64,000 nucleotides of DNA from assembly GCF_000685015.1 (NCBI RefSeq), contig NZ_BAYA01000005.1, positions 310,001 to 374,000 of the forward strand. Direction: 5' to 3'. The translations under genes were made by a program, and so were the position numbers. Shown here one piece after another: positions 35,971 to 44,976 of the stretch (positions within the stretch are counted from its first letter, which is position 1; each line of letters starts with the position of its first letter). The stretch comes from Paraburkholderia bannensis NBRC 103871. Lineage in GTDB: Bacteria > Pseudomonadota > Gammaproteobacteria > Burkholderiales > Burkholderiaceae. Under the pieces are notes generated by a model. That model did no database searches, was not told the origin of the DNA, and worked only from the letters and a program-made list of their open reading frames with translations.

Positions 35971-37137
35971 TCAGGCGAGCCGCCGCTGCTCCTGGGCGCG
36001 AATCGCCGCGACGAAATCCTCCAGCCGCCAGGCTTCCTTGAGCGCGCGGCCAAACAGCATTTGCTGGCTTGCGGGCGCCAGGCCGCCCAGCGGCGGGTCA
36101 CTGTCGAGATTGGTGGGAAACGGATAGCCCTCGGCACAAGAGGCGATTGCGGCGTCGATCTCCGTTGCCGTCAAAGCTTCGCTTGCGGCCTTCTCCAGCA
36201 GCACCGGATACAACGCTTCGCACATCGCCGCACGATCGAGCGACTCCATCGCCCGGCCATACGCCGACGACACCTGCAACAGGTTCGCCATCCGCTGCAC
36301 GTGCGCCGTGCGGTTCTCGCCCGCCGCATGAAAGAGCGCGGGATTGAAGAAAATCACGTCGCCTTTTTCCAGCGGCAGTTGCCGTTGATGCGCCTCGAAA
36401 TAATCGCGAAAGTCCTGACGCCGCCACGCGAGATAACCCGGCGCGTAGCGCTGCGAAAACGGCAGCAGTTTCGTCGGCCCGCTTTCGACGGGCATGTCGC
36501 TGTGCGCCACCGCGCCCTGCAGCGTGAGGAACGGCGACATCGCATGCACCTGCGCGGGATAGCGCTGCGCCTGCTCGACCGTCTGGAAACCCAGGTGATA
36601 GTCGCGATGCGCCTGCTGCGCCGCGCCGCCCGGCCGCACGACATTGACCTGCGCGGTCATCTGATAACACGGGCCGAGCCACGCTTCGGACGCGGACACG
36701 AGCACTGGATTCGCGTAATAACGCGCAAAGATTTCCGGCGCGCGCAAGCAGAGCTTTTGCTGCGCATTCCAGATGCGGTCGTTGGCCCCCGCCTTCGCGA
36801 AGTGATCGGCGGCCGCGCCGCCCGCCGCGCGTTCGTCGTGGATGATCGCTTCGAACACGGCGCTTGCTGCGTCGATCACTTCGGTATCGGCGTAAGCGCG
36901 CTTGAGCACGAACACGCCCGCGCCGTGTTCCAGCACATCGGCCCATTCCTCCTGCACGGCCATGCGGCGCACGGCGTCGTCCAGCAGGCGATTCAGGTTC
37001 GTGCAGTCGTACATCGGCACGTCTTGCTGGACGCTATGCGCGTGCGGGGTCTGCACCGCATCGCGGTCGCGCTCCAGCAGGTCGATGAAATCCTGCAGCG
37101 AGCAATCTTCCTCGCGATAGTGCCGATGCGGCTTCAT
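35971..37137 (-). CDS. Phytanoyl-CoA dioxygenase (PhyH) family oxygenase
   Basis: The 388-residue protein is a Fe(II)/2-oxoglutarate oxygenase. The iron ligands are seen as H-x-D in QQAHRDYHLGF near residue 185 and the distal histidine in NPALFHAAGENRT near residue 265, followed by the 2-oxoglutarate arginine in the same segment. A helical C-terminal extension of about 90 residues follows. It starts at MKPHRHYREED. The substrate is unknown. It is convergent with nothing and divergent from the sulfite reductase gene, 218 bases away. Confidence 0.85.
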   Translation of the reverse strand: MKPHRHYREEDCSLQDFIDLLERDRDAVQTPHAHSVQQDVPMYDCTNLNRLLDDAVRRMAVQEEWADVLEHGAGVFVLKRAYADTEVIDAASAVFEAIIHDERAAGGAAADHFAKAGANDRIWNAQQKLCLRAPEIFARYYANPVLVSASEAWLGPCYQMTAQVNVVRPGGAAQQAHRDYHLGFQTVEQAQRYPAQVHAMSPFLTLQGAVAHSDMPVESGPTKLLPFSQRYAPGYLAWRRQDFRDYFEAHQRQLPLEKGDVIFFNPALFHAAGENRTAHVQRMANLLQVSSAYGRAMESLDRAAMCEALYPVLLEKAASEALTATEIDAAIASCAEGYPFPTNLDSDPPLGGLAPASQQMLFGRALKEAWRLEDFVAAIRAQEQRRLA

Positions 37138-37355
37138 GGCGTCTCCGGGTTGTTTTCTGGTGGGTTGATGACGTGAAGATATCGCTGTTCGGGCGCGCTG
37201 AGTGACGCCAAACCCATCAGGAATCCCTCAAGCGCCGTCAAAAATCCGCCCTGCTGCGCCCGTTTTCGCATCAACTGCTGCTTGGAAGCGTGCCTGCCCC
37301 GCGATACCGTTGGCGATCCCTCCCGGCCGGTTGCGCCGCCATTCAAGCAGTCACC

Positions 37356-39146
37356 ATGTATCGCTACAACGAATTCGACAAGGCCTTCGTGGCCAGCCGC
37401 GCCGCGCAGTTTCGCGACCAGATCGGGCGCTGGCAGCGCGGCACGCTCAGCGAGGTCGCCTTCCGCCCCTTGCGCCTGCAAAACGGCTGGTACGTGCAGC
37501 GCCATGCGCCCATGCTGCGCGTCGCCGTCCCGTATGGCGAGCTATCGAGCGCGCAATTGCGTGTGCTCGCACGTATCGCTCGCGAATACGACGCCCCGCA
37601 CGCCGACGTCTACCGCAGCGCACTCGACGCGCAGCGCAAGCTCGGCACGACGCACCTGCCCACGCATCACGCGCACTTCACGACGCGCACCAATGTTCAG
37701 TTCAATTGGATTCCGCTTGAGAAAGCCGCCGACGTGATGGACTTGCTGGCCACGGTCGATATGCACGGCATCCAGACAAGCGGCAACTGTATCCGCAATA
37801 TCTCCTGCGACGAGCGCGCGGGCATTGCGCCCGATGAGATCGCCGATCCGCGTCCGTTCGCGGAAATCATGCGCCAGTGGACGACCCTGCATCCGGAATT
37901 CGCGTACCTGCCGCGCAAGTTCAAGATCGCGATTAGCGGGGCCGCCGAGGATCGCGCCGCCACCGACTGGCACGATGTGGGTTTGCGTCTCGTGCGCGAC
38001 GCGCAGGGCGAGCTGGGCTTTCGCGTCGCGGTGGGCGGCGGCATGGGCCGTACGCCGCTGATTGGCGTGGTGCTGCGCGAATTCCTGCCGTGGCGGCAGA
38101 TCATGAATTACATCGAAGCCGTCGTGCGCGTGTACAACCAGTTCGGCCGGCGCGACAACAAATACAAGGCGCGCATCAAGATCCTCGTGAAAACCGAGGG
38201 ACAGCGCTTTATCGACGAAGTCGAGGAAGAGTTCCGCCAGATCGTCGAATGCGACGGCGGCCCGCATACCCTGCCCGAATCCGAGCTTGAACGCGTGAGC
38301 GCTTTTTTTCAGGTGCCCGAGCAGGCCTTCGCGCAACGTCCCGCCGACCCCGCAGCAACCGCCGCGCGTGAAGCGCAGGCGGCGCGCTCGCCGCAATTCG
38401 CGCGCTGGCTCGAACGTAACGTCGCGGCGCACCGGGAGCCGTCGCTGCGCATCGTCACGCTGTCGTTCAAGCGGCTCATGCAAGCGCCAGGCGACGCGTC
38501 GGCCGTGCAACTCGAACGGCTTGCCGATCTTGCCGAGCGGTTTTCCGCAGGCGAAGCGCGCGTCACGCATACGCAGAACATCGTGCTGCCGTGGGTTCAC
38601 GCCGACGACCTGCTCGCGCTCTGGCACGCGGCAGTGGACGAACAGCTCGCGAGCGCCAACGTGCATCTGCTCACCGACATGATCGCCTGCCCCGGCGGCG
38701 ACTTTTGCGCGCTCGCCAACGCACGTTCGCTGCCCATCGCGCAGCGAATCATGGAGCGCTACCAGGATCTCGACGAACTGAACGACATCGGCGAAATCGA
38801 CCTGCATATCAGCGGCTGCATCAACTCGTGCGGCCATCATCATAGCGGGCATATCGGCATTCTCGGCGTCGACAAGGATGGCGCGGAGTGGTATCAGATC
38901 ACGCTCGGCGGCGCGGACGGTTCGACCCGCAGCGGCGACGCGCGGCCTGGCAAGGTGATCGGGCCATCGTTTGCGGCCCATGAAGTGTGCGACGCCGTCG
39001 AAGCGCTGATCGCGCGCTATCTTGCGTTGCGCGAACCGTGCGGCGCGCGCAACGAGACCTTTATCGAAACGCTGCGGCGCGTGGGCGTGGACGCCTTCAA
39101 GGCGGCGGCGGACAGCGTGCGCGCCACGGCAGAGGCAACAGCATGA
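37356..39146 (+). CDS. cysI: Sulfite reductase hemoprotein (CysI-type nitrite/sulfite reductase)
   Basis: A 596-residue assimilatory sulfite reductase. Two ferredoxin-like half domains precede and follow the siroheme core. The siroheme/[4Fe-4S] cysteines are in CPGGDFC and SGCINSCGHH, the C-x5-C and C-x3-C pattern of the family. The product catalyses the six-electron reduction of sulfite to sulfide for cysteine synthesis. The start MYRYNEFDKAF is the usual Burkholderia form; an upstream ATG 22 codons earlier is unlikely. The last codon overlaps the start of the DUF934 gene (ATGA). Confidence 0.93.
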   Translation: MYRYNEFDKAFVASRAAQFRDQIGRWQRGTLSEVAFRPLRLQNGWYVQRHAPMLRVAVPYGELSSAQLRVLARIAREYDAPHADVYRSALDAQRKLGTTHLPTHHAHFTTRTNVQFNWIPLEKAADVMDLLATVDMHGIQTSGNCIRNISCDERAGIAPDEIADPRPFAEIMRQWTTLHPEFAYLPRKFKIAISGAAEDRAATDWHDVGLRLVRDAQGELGFRVAVGGGMGRTPLIGVVLREFLPWRQIMNYIEAVVRVYNQFGRRDNKYKARIKILVKTEGQRFIDEVEEEFRQIVECDGGPHTLPESELERVSAFFQVPEQAFAQRPADPAATAAREAQAARSPQFARWLERNVAAHREPSLRIVTLSFKRLMQAPGDASAVQLERLADLAERFSAGEARVTHTQNIVLPWVHADDLLALWHAAVDEQLASANVHLLTDMIACPGGDFCALANARSLPIAQRIMERYQDLDELNDIGEIDLHISGCINSCGHHHSGHIGILGVDKDGAEWYQITLGGADGSTRSGDARPGKVIGPSFAAHEVCDAVEALIARYLALREPCGARNETFIETLRRVGVDAFKAAADSVRATAEATA

Positions 39147-39547
39147 CGAAGCAACGCATCCGCCTTTTGAGCGCCCGCGATCATGCGGCCGATACTCTCG
39201 ATACCATCGACGCAGTGGACGCTGTTTTCGCTCTGCCCAACGACGCCGATCCGCTCGCGCATGCACTGGAGATTGCAGCGGCGGCGCGTGTCGAACTCCA
39301 TTTCCCGGCGTTCACCGATGGGCGCGCCTTCAGCCAGGCGTGGCTCGTGCGGCGGCGTTTGGGCTTCAAGGGCGACCTGCGCGCGACCGGCGAAGTGCTC
39401 GCGGATCAGTTGCTGCAAATGGAGCGAACCGGATTCAGCAGCGCGGTGCTCCAGGAAGGCGTCGAGCGCGACGAAGCCGAGCGCCAGCTCGAACGCTTCG
39501 CCTCGTTCTATCAGGCCGACGTGCTAAGGGAAGCGCCGTGGCGTTGA
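39143..39547 (+). CDS. DUF934 family protein of the sulfate assimilation cluster
   Basis: This 134-residue protein is typical of DUF934, which in beta-proteobacteria follows cysI. Visible features are the acidic middle segment FPAFTDGRAFSQAWLVRRRL and the GEVLADQLLQMERTGF helix. The family is sometimes called an oxidoreductase-like or CysI-associated protein, with no proven activity. It starts inside the cysI stop codon, so the two are co-translated. No cysH, cysD or cysN genes lie in the window. Confidence 0.88.
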   Translation: MTKQRIRLLSARDHAADTLDTIDAVDAVFALPNDADPLAHALEIAAAARVELHFPAFTDGRAFSQAWLVRRRLGFKGDLRATGEVLADQLLQMERTGFSSAVLQEGVERDEAERQLERFASFYQADVLREAPWR

Positions 39548-39561
39548 AGCGCGGCCACCGG

Positions 39562-39585
39562 CGCGTGACGCCCGCCCGTCACGCG
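39562..39585. terminator. Hairpin between convergent DUF934 and beta-lactamase genes
   Basis: A perfect 9-bp stem CGCGTGACG / CGTCACGCG with a CCCGCC loop sits in the 31-base gap between two convergent genes and reaches into the beta-lactamase stop. It lacks a T-tract, but is well placed to act on both strands. Confidence 0.45.
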
Positions 39586-40454
39586 GACGCGGTGGCCCAT
39601 TGCACGAAGACCTTACCCGCTTCGCGCAGCACCGCTTCGCGCGCCTCCATGCTCACGCCCGGCGCGTCGTAGTACGCAGCGACCAGCAACGGCGCGCGGC
39701 CCGGCGGGCGCACCAGCGCGTAGTCGTTGGTTTGCTCCTCGATGCTCGTGCCTGGGCGATCCGCCGCCTGCCACTGCGCGGGCAGCACCGCGCGCAGGCG
39801 GTTCAGGCCCGGCTTGCAGTCGATCATCCAGCGCTCCAGTTGCGCGCGCGATTGCGGGCTCAGGACGTCGCCCAGCAAAACCTTGCGCGCGGCGGTGGCG
39901 ATGGCTTGCGGCGTCGTGGTGTCGAGCACGCCGCTGTAGCGGTTCGAATCCGGCTCGTAGCGATCCGAGCGCGTGACGTCGTCGCCGATCTCGCGCATGA
40001 ACTGCGTGAGCGCGGCAGGGCCGCCCACGCTGCGCATCAAGAGAACCGCGGCGGTGTTGTCGCTCTGTTCGACGATTGCCTGGCAGAGCGTATGAACGGG
40101 TAATGCGCCCAGCGCCACGTTGGCCTTGGTCACCGGCGACGTGAAGATCAGGTCTTGCCCGGTGTAGTGCACCAGCCGATCCATCTGCTCCTTGCCCGCG
40201 TCGATGCGCGCGAGTATTTGCGCCGCCAGCATGCCTTTGAACGTGCTGCACATGAGGAAGCGCTCGTCGGCGCGATGTTCGAGCGTGCGGCCCGAGCCCG
40301 TGTCGATGGCGTAGAAACCCAGGCGCCCGCTGTTACGGCGTTCGATATCGGCGAGTGGCGAGGCAGTTTGCGCGAAAGCTGAGGGCGCGAGTGCCGCGCC
40401 TGCGAGCACGGGCAACGCAAGCATCAATTTGCGGCGGGTAAGCGAATGAGTCAC
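39579..40454 (-). CDS. Class A beta-lactamase-like protein with altered KTG motif
   Basis: The 291-residue exported protein has a twin-arginine-like signal (SLTRRKLMLALPVL...AFAQ). The active-site serine is in CSTFKGM (S-x-x-K), the SDN loop in EQSDNTAAVL, and the omega-loop glutamate in RYEPDSNRY (E166, N170). The usual KTG near residue 234 reads RPG (in AADRPGTS), so lysine is arginine and threonine is proline. Arg234 occurs in carbenicillinases; proline at 235 is unusual. It may be a weak or atypical penicillinase, or may have lost activity. It is a chromosomal, single gene. Confidence 0.88.
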   Translation of the reverse strand: MTHSLTRRKLMLALPVLAGAALAPSAFAQTASPLADIERRNSGRLGFYAIDTGSGRTLEHRADERFLMCSTFKGMLAAQILARIDAGKEQMDRLVHYTGQDLIFTSPVTKANVALGALPVHTLCQAIVEQSDNTAAVLLMRSVGGPAALTQFMREIGDDVTRSDRYEPDSNRYSGVLDTTTPQAIATAARKVLLGDVLSPQSRAQLERWMIDCKPGLNRLRAVLPAQWQAADRPGTSIEEQTNDYALVRPPGRAPLLVAAYYDAPGVSMEAREAVLREAGKVFVQWATASA

Positions 40455-40492
40455 GGATTTGTCTCTGTTGGTATCAATGGGGGAAGGCGCGT

Positions 40493-41521
40493 TTACATGA
40501 AATCGTAGCCGCTGAAGAGCCGCGTCCAGGTCGTTCCGTCATAGAGCGTTGCGCCGAACGATCCTGCCGTCAGCAGGAACTGCCCATCGGGGCTCACATC
40601 GACACGGCCACAGTTGCCCATGCCAGGCGCTTCTGAATCGACGTTTTCCAACGCGACGACGTTCTTGTTCTCGCCCAGCGTATAAAGACCGTCCTGCGAG
40701 CCCAGATACAGACGGCCCTTGAACCACGCCGAGTCGAGCGGCTGGCTGCCCCATCCGAAATCCGCCTCTGCAACCTGTGTCCAGCGATTCTCACGGCCTG
40801 CCCAAACGCAGCCCTTCATATCGCTGATGTACACCTTGCCATCCTCTCCGCACGCGACCGTTTCCAGAATCGTATTCGTCGGGAACGGGCAATAATGCCA
40901 CTGCTTTCCATCGAAGCGCCACACGTCGCCTTCGCCGCCAACGGCATACATGTCGTGTTCGTTAAATCCGCACATATCCTTGAAGCCAAACGAAGACGTC
41001 GTATATTCACCGTTTTTTATATCGTCAGGTAGCGGCACGGCGTGGCCCTCCGACTTCATCTCCGTCCACTGGTCCTGGCCGAGGCGACGATAGATCTTCC
41101 GGTACGTGCCCAGCGCATAGATTTGCCCAGCGACACGCACAACCTTGAGGATGACAATATTGCCCCCGCGTGGTGCGCTCATGTCCGTGACTTTGTCGAT
41201 GTCCTTTTCGACGCCCTTCCATTTGGCGTTGGCCGAGTACACAAGATTGCCCATGTCTACGGCAACGTATTCGGGGGGATTCAATCCAGAGGCGATAGTT
41301 GTATACGAGAACGAACCTGCTTCAACCATCGGAAGTGATCCAACAGTAATCGGCTTGTCATATATGACGGTCAGGAATCGTGTGCGCGGCAAGATATCGC
41401 GGTTTTCTTTCTGCTCAACGAGAACAAGGCAAAATCCATGCTGGCGCACGATAGCGCAGTCATAGATCGTAAAGCCTTTTAAGTACTTCTCCCACGACGC
41501 TCTATCAAATATGGATTCCAC
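40493..41521 (-). CDS. Propeller-like protein, paralog A of a tandem pair
   Basis: A 342-residue protein of unknown function, with no signal peptide. It has repeated short beta-sheet motifs with Gly-Asp/Trp turns (MYAVGGEGDVWRFDGKQW, VYISDMKGCVWAGRENRW, LYLGSQDGLYTLGENKN), which resemble a beta-propeller. The last 260 residues are nearly identical to paralog B at 41665-42690, while the first 85 are clearly different. The start codon is GTG with no good ribosome binding site, unlike paralog B. I do not recognise the family. Immunity-like or sensor roles are conceivable but unsupported. Confidence 0.75.
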   Translation of the reverse strand: MESIFDRASWEKYLKGFTIYDCAIVRQHGFCLVLVEQKENRDILPRTRFLTVIYDKPITVGSLPMVEAGSFSYTTIASGLNPPEYVAVDMGNLVYSANAKWKGVEKDIDKVTDMSAPRGGNIVILKVVRVAGQIYALGTYRKIYRRLGQDQWTEMKSEGHAVPLPDDIKNGEYTTSSFGFKDMCGFNEHDMYAVGGEGDVWRFDGKQWHYCPFPTNTILETVACGEDGKVYISDMKGCVWAGRENRWTQVAEADFGWGSQPLDSAWFKGRLYLGSQDGLYTLGENKNVVALENVDSEAPGMGNCGRVDVSPDGQFLLTAGSFGATLYDGTTWTRLFSGYDFM

Positions 41522-41664
41522 ACGACACCATCAAAGTGGTTGACGAGAGCATCGGATACGCTCCCGACAAATGGATCCAGCCGCGTAGAGGAGCACGTCG
41601 CTCCGATCCATTGCCTGCGACTGGCCGCATGTTCATTGCGTTTCGCGTTTCGGTAAAGGCGCGT

Positions 41665-42690
41665 TCACATGAAATCGTAGCCACTGAAGAGCCGCGTCCA
41701 CGTCGTACCGTCATAGAGCGTCGCGCCGAACGATCCTGCCGTCAGCAGGAACTGCCCATCGGGGCTCACATCGACACGGCCACAGTTGCCCATGCCAGGC
41801 GCGTCTGAATCGACGCTTTCCAATGCGACGACATTCTTGTTCTCACCCAACGTATAAAGACCGTCCTGCGAGCCCAGATATAGACGACCCTTGAACCACG
41901 CCGAGTCGAGCGGCTGGCTGCCCCATCCGAAATCCGCCTCTGCAACCTGCGTCCAGCGATTCTCCCGGCCTGCCCAAACGCAGCCCTTCATATCGCTGAT
42001 GTACACCTTGCCATCCTCACCGCACGCGACCGTTTCCAGAATCGTATTCGTCGGGAACGGGCAATAATGCCACTGCTTTCCATCGAAGCGCCACACGTCG
42101 CCTTCGCCGCCAACGGCATACATGTCGTGTTCGTTAAATCCGCACATATCCTTGAAGCCAAACGAAGACGTCGTATATTCACCGTTTTTTATATCGTTAG
42201 GTAGCGGCACGGCGTGGCCCTCCGACTTCATCTCCGTCCACTGGTCCTGGCCGAGGCGACGATAGATCTTCCGGTACGTGCCCAGCGCATAGATTTGCCC
42301 AGCGACACGCACAACCTTGAGGATGACAATATTGCCCCCGCGTGGTGCGCTCATGTCCGTGACTTTGTCGATGTCCTTTTCGACGCCCTTCCATTTCGCA
42401 TTGGCCGAGTACACAAGGTTGCCCATGTCTACGGCAACGTATTCGGGGGGATTTATGCTGCTCGCTACAGTTGTAAAGCTGAAATTACCCACCGAGTACA
42501 CCGCGAAGCGAGATCCCATCGGGCGGTCGACAGCCATATTGATGAACGTGGTTTGAGGCTGCGTATTGCGATCCGGGCGCTGCTCCACCAGCACAAACGC
42601 ATACCCCTTTTCCCGCCCAATTGCACAATCGGAGATCGTACGTCCCTTGACGTATTTCTCCCACGACTCTTTATCGAATACGGATTCCAT
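41665..42690 (-). CDS. Propeller-like protein, paralog B of a tandem pair
   Basis: This 341-residue protein begins MESVFDKESWEKYVKGRT and is the upstream member of the tandem pair. Its core (about residues 85-341) matches paralog A almost exactly. Its N-terminal third keeps only scattered identity, such as MES-FD--SWEKY-KG and DCAI. The ATG lies after a GGGG stretch, a modest ribosome binding site. Predicted to be cytoplasmic and all-beta. The gene has lower GC content than the surrounding DNA. Function unknown. Confidence 0.78.
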   Translation of the reverse strand: MESVFDKESWEKYVKGRTISDCAIGREKGYAFVLVEQRPDRNTQPQTTFINMAVDRPMGSRFAVYSVGNFSFTTVASSINPPEYVAVDMGNLVYSANAKWKGVEKDIDKVTDMSAPRGGNIVILKVVRVAGQIYALGTYRKIYRRLGQDQWTEMKSEGHAVPLPNDIKNGEYTTSSFGFKDMCGFNEHDMYAVGGEGDVWRFDGKQWHYCPFPTNTILETVACGEDGKVYISDMKGCVWAGRENRWTQVAEADFGWGSQPLDSAWFKGRLYLGSQDGLYTLGENKNVVALESVDSDAPGMGNCGRVDVSPDGQFLLTAGSFGATLYDGTTWTRLFSGYDFM

Positions 42691-42858
42691 AAAGTAACCC
42701 CAAATCAAAACGCAACTTCAATACTTGTCCAATGGAATTTTTATGCGCACCGAATAATATCCCCACTAGATACAAAATGGATTATAAATACAATCTCGAT
42801 CCATTATGGCAATTGGCGACCGCATCGACGCATGGCGCGGCTATCACCCAAAAGCTCA

Positions 42859-43653
42859 ATGAACTCCTTCACTTCGCCCATCAATTTTCGACAGATATTC
42901 GCAACGCCTGCCTTGTGGGCGTTTATCGCCGCCATCGCGGCGTTCAAATATCCACTGCTGGGATGGCCGCTGCTCGCGGTATGCGTCGCATGTTTTTATT
43001 GGGCATTCAGGGCGGCATTCGTCAGTCGATCGTACGTGTATTTTCTGGGCGGAATCCTGCTCTTCGGCGCAGGTGCGGGCATCGCATTCGTGCTGCTTGC
43101 CTGTGTGCTGTTGGGCGAGGAATATTCAGGCCTGCGCGGATCGGGCGGCATATTGCCCATCATTGCCGGGCTACTCTGGCTCGCCGGATGGTTCTGCTTC
43201 TTCTATTTCCGCCAATACCGCAAGGACTGGCGGGACTTTCAGGCTCAACGCCAGAATCGATTTCTCGACGCAACCGATAACCGCATCGCCTGGCGTGGCA
43301 AGTCGCGTGCAGCCGCTCCCGCGCGGGTATCGCTGTTTGTCGGCGCAGGCATTGCGGCCATGACCATCGCGGGCGTGTTCCTCGGCAAGGAGCATGTGCA
43401 AACGGCGGTGGCGACGCTCAGCACAATCGGCATTCCCGTCCTGCTGCTCGGATACGGCATGCACGTCGTCATCGGCTTGCTTGAACTGCGCAAAATCGAG
43501 CGCTCCACTGGCATACGCTTTCTCCTGCCCCACCTCGACGACGTGCAGCGCATTCGCGCGCAATACTGGATCGCGCGGCTATTCAATCCGGAACTGCGTG
43601 CGATCCATCGTGTACAGGCCGCTGCTTCCAAAGCGCGGGCCAAACGAACCTGA
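42859..43653 (+). CDS. Multi-pass membrane protein of unknown function
   Basis: A 264-residue protein with about six hydrophobic segments, including LWAFIAAIAAFKYPLLGWP, YVYFLGGILLFGAGAGIAF, ILPIIAGLLWLAGWFCFF, VSLFVGAGIAAMTIAG and IGIPVLLLGYGMHVVIG. These are followed by a soluble, charged C-terminus (HLDDVQRIRAQYWIARLF). The start is uncertain: ATG 42859 and ATG 42832 are both in frame and neither has a clear ribosome binding site. It is divergent from the propeller-like pair and may share its promoter region. Not a family I can name. Confidence 0.7.
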   Translation: MNSFTSPINFRQIFATPALWAFIAAIAAFKYPLLGWPLLAVCVACFYWAFRAAFVSRSYVYFLGGILLFGAGAGIAFVLLACVLLGEEYSGLRGSGGILPIIAGLLWLAGWFCFFYFRQYRKDWRDFQAQRQNRFLDATDNRIAWRGKSRAAAPARVSLFVGAGIAAMTIAGVFLGKEHVQTAVATLSTIGIPVLLLGYGMHVVIGLLELRKIERSTGIRFLLPHLDDVQRIRAQYWIARLFNPELRAIHRVQAAASKARAKRT

Positions 43654-43765
43654 CCCAACCTGAACCAACGCGAGCAAAGCGCCTCTGCCGCTTTGGTGCC
43701 CTGGTGAATCACGGCACGCGGGCTATACTTCCTCATCCCAAAAACCCGCCACCCGTTCGCCTCGC

Positions 43766-44683
43766 ATGAGCCTTTCCGTCAAGAGCGTGCGCTATTTCAT
43801 CGCCGTCGCCGAAGCCGAATCGGTCACCGGCGCGACGCAAACGCTCAACATCTCGCAGTCGGTCATCACCGAAGCCATCAAGGGACTCGAAAGCGAACTG
43901 GGCGCGCAACTGTTCGTGCGCCACGCACGCGGCATGGTGCTCACCCATGCGGGCCACCAGTTCCTGCGTCACGCGCATCAGATCCTCGCGGCCGTGCGCA
44001 ATGCGCAGCAGGCGCTCTCCGCGCGGCCCGATGCGAAAACCGGCCGCCTGAACGTGGGCGTCACGAGCCTCATGACGGGCTACTTCCTGCCCTACCTGCT
44101 CGACCACTACAAGCGCGTCTATCCGAAGGTCGAAGTGCAGGTGATCGAAGACCAGCGCGATTACATCGAGCATCTGCTGGTGAACGGCGAACTCGATGTC
44201 GCCGTGCTGATCGTCTCGAACGTCGAAAACAGCCAGGCGATCGAAACCGAGGCGCTCATCAAGGCGGCCTGGCGTCTGTGGCTGCCCGCCAATCATGCGT
44301 TGCGCGGCCTTGGCAGCATCTCGCTTCAGGAGATCGCCAACGAAGGCATGATCATGCTGAAGGTCGACGAGCTTGAGGACAACACCACGGCCTTCTGGCG
44401 CGCCGCCGGGCTGCGGCCCGACACGGTCATGCGCACGGCGTCGGTGGAAGCGGTGCGCAGCCTGGTCGCCACGGGCGCGGGCCTGTCGATCCTGCCCGAC
44501 GTGCTCTACCGGCCCTGGTCGCTCGACGGCGACCGGCTTGAAGTGCGCAAGATTCTGGGCGACCTGCCCACCGTCGATATCGGCATTGCCTGGCGGCGCA
44601 GCCTCGCGCTGCCGGAGATGGTGCAGCACTTCCTGGTGGTCGCGCGCGAGTATTCGCGCACCCACAACAAGAATTCAATCTGA
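43766..44683 (+). CDS. LysR-family regulator next to polyamine-type ABC transporter
   Basis: The 305-residue LysR protein begins MSLSVKSVRYFIAVAEAESV, with the helix-turn-helix in residues about 1-60 and the effector domain beyond residue 92 (GRLNVGVTSLMTGYFLPYLL). It is transcribed in the same direction as the ABC transporter operon that follows after 293 bases, and probably regulates it. Length normal. Confidence 0.9.
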   Translation: MSLSVKSVRYFIAVAEAESVTGATQTLNISQSVITEAIKGLESELGAQLFVRHARGMVLTHAGHQFLRHAHQILAAVRNAQQALSARPDAKTGRLNVGVTSLMTGYFLPYLLDHYKRVYPKVEVQVIEDQRDYIEHLLVNGELDVAVLIVSNVENSQAIETEALIKAAWRLWLPANHALRGLGSISLQEIANEGMIMLKVDELEDNTTAFWRAAGLRPDTVMRTASVEAVRSLVATGAGLSILPDVLYRPWSLDGDRLEVRKILGDLPTVDIGIAWRRSLALPEMVQHFLVVAREYSRTHNKNSI

Positions 44684-44861
44684 TTATTCGATACGTGGCG
44701 GATTGCATTCGTAAATAGCGAATTCCCGTGATTCACGCGATATCGGCGTTCGGGTTTTCACGGAGCGCCCCTTCCCTCGGGCTTCAACAGCGCATTTTCC
44801 GCCGCTCGCGCGCCCGCTGCATTCTGTTTTGCCGATAGCTCATATCTGGGTTTCGGTCTGG

Positions 44862-44888
44862 CTGACAAAAAAATCCGGCTCCTAGAAT
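44862..44888 (+). promoter_or_regulatory. Candidate sigma-70 promoter of the ABC transporter operon
   Basis: CTGACA at 44862-44867 and TAGAAT at 44883-44888 are near-consensus elements, but the spacer is 15 bases, shorter than ideal. They lie about 90 bases before the substrate-binding protein start. Nothing else in the 293-base gap stands out. Confidence 0.3.
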
Positions 44889-44976
44889 AGCTCCGACCTT
44901 CAGCGCATCGCCTCACACGCCGCCCGCCCTGCCTGCGCGGCGCCGTCAAAGAACACCACCTACGAGGATCCGGAGC

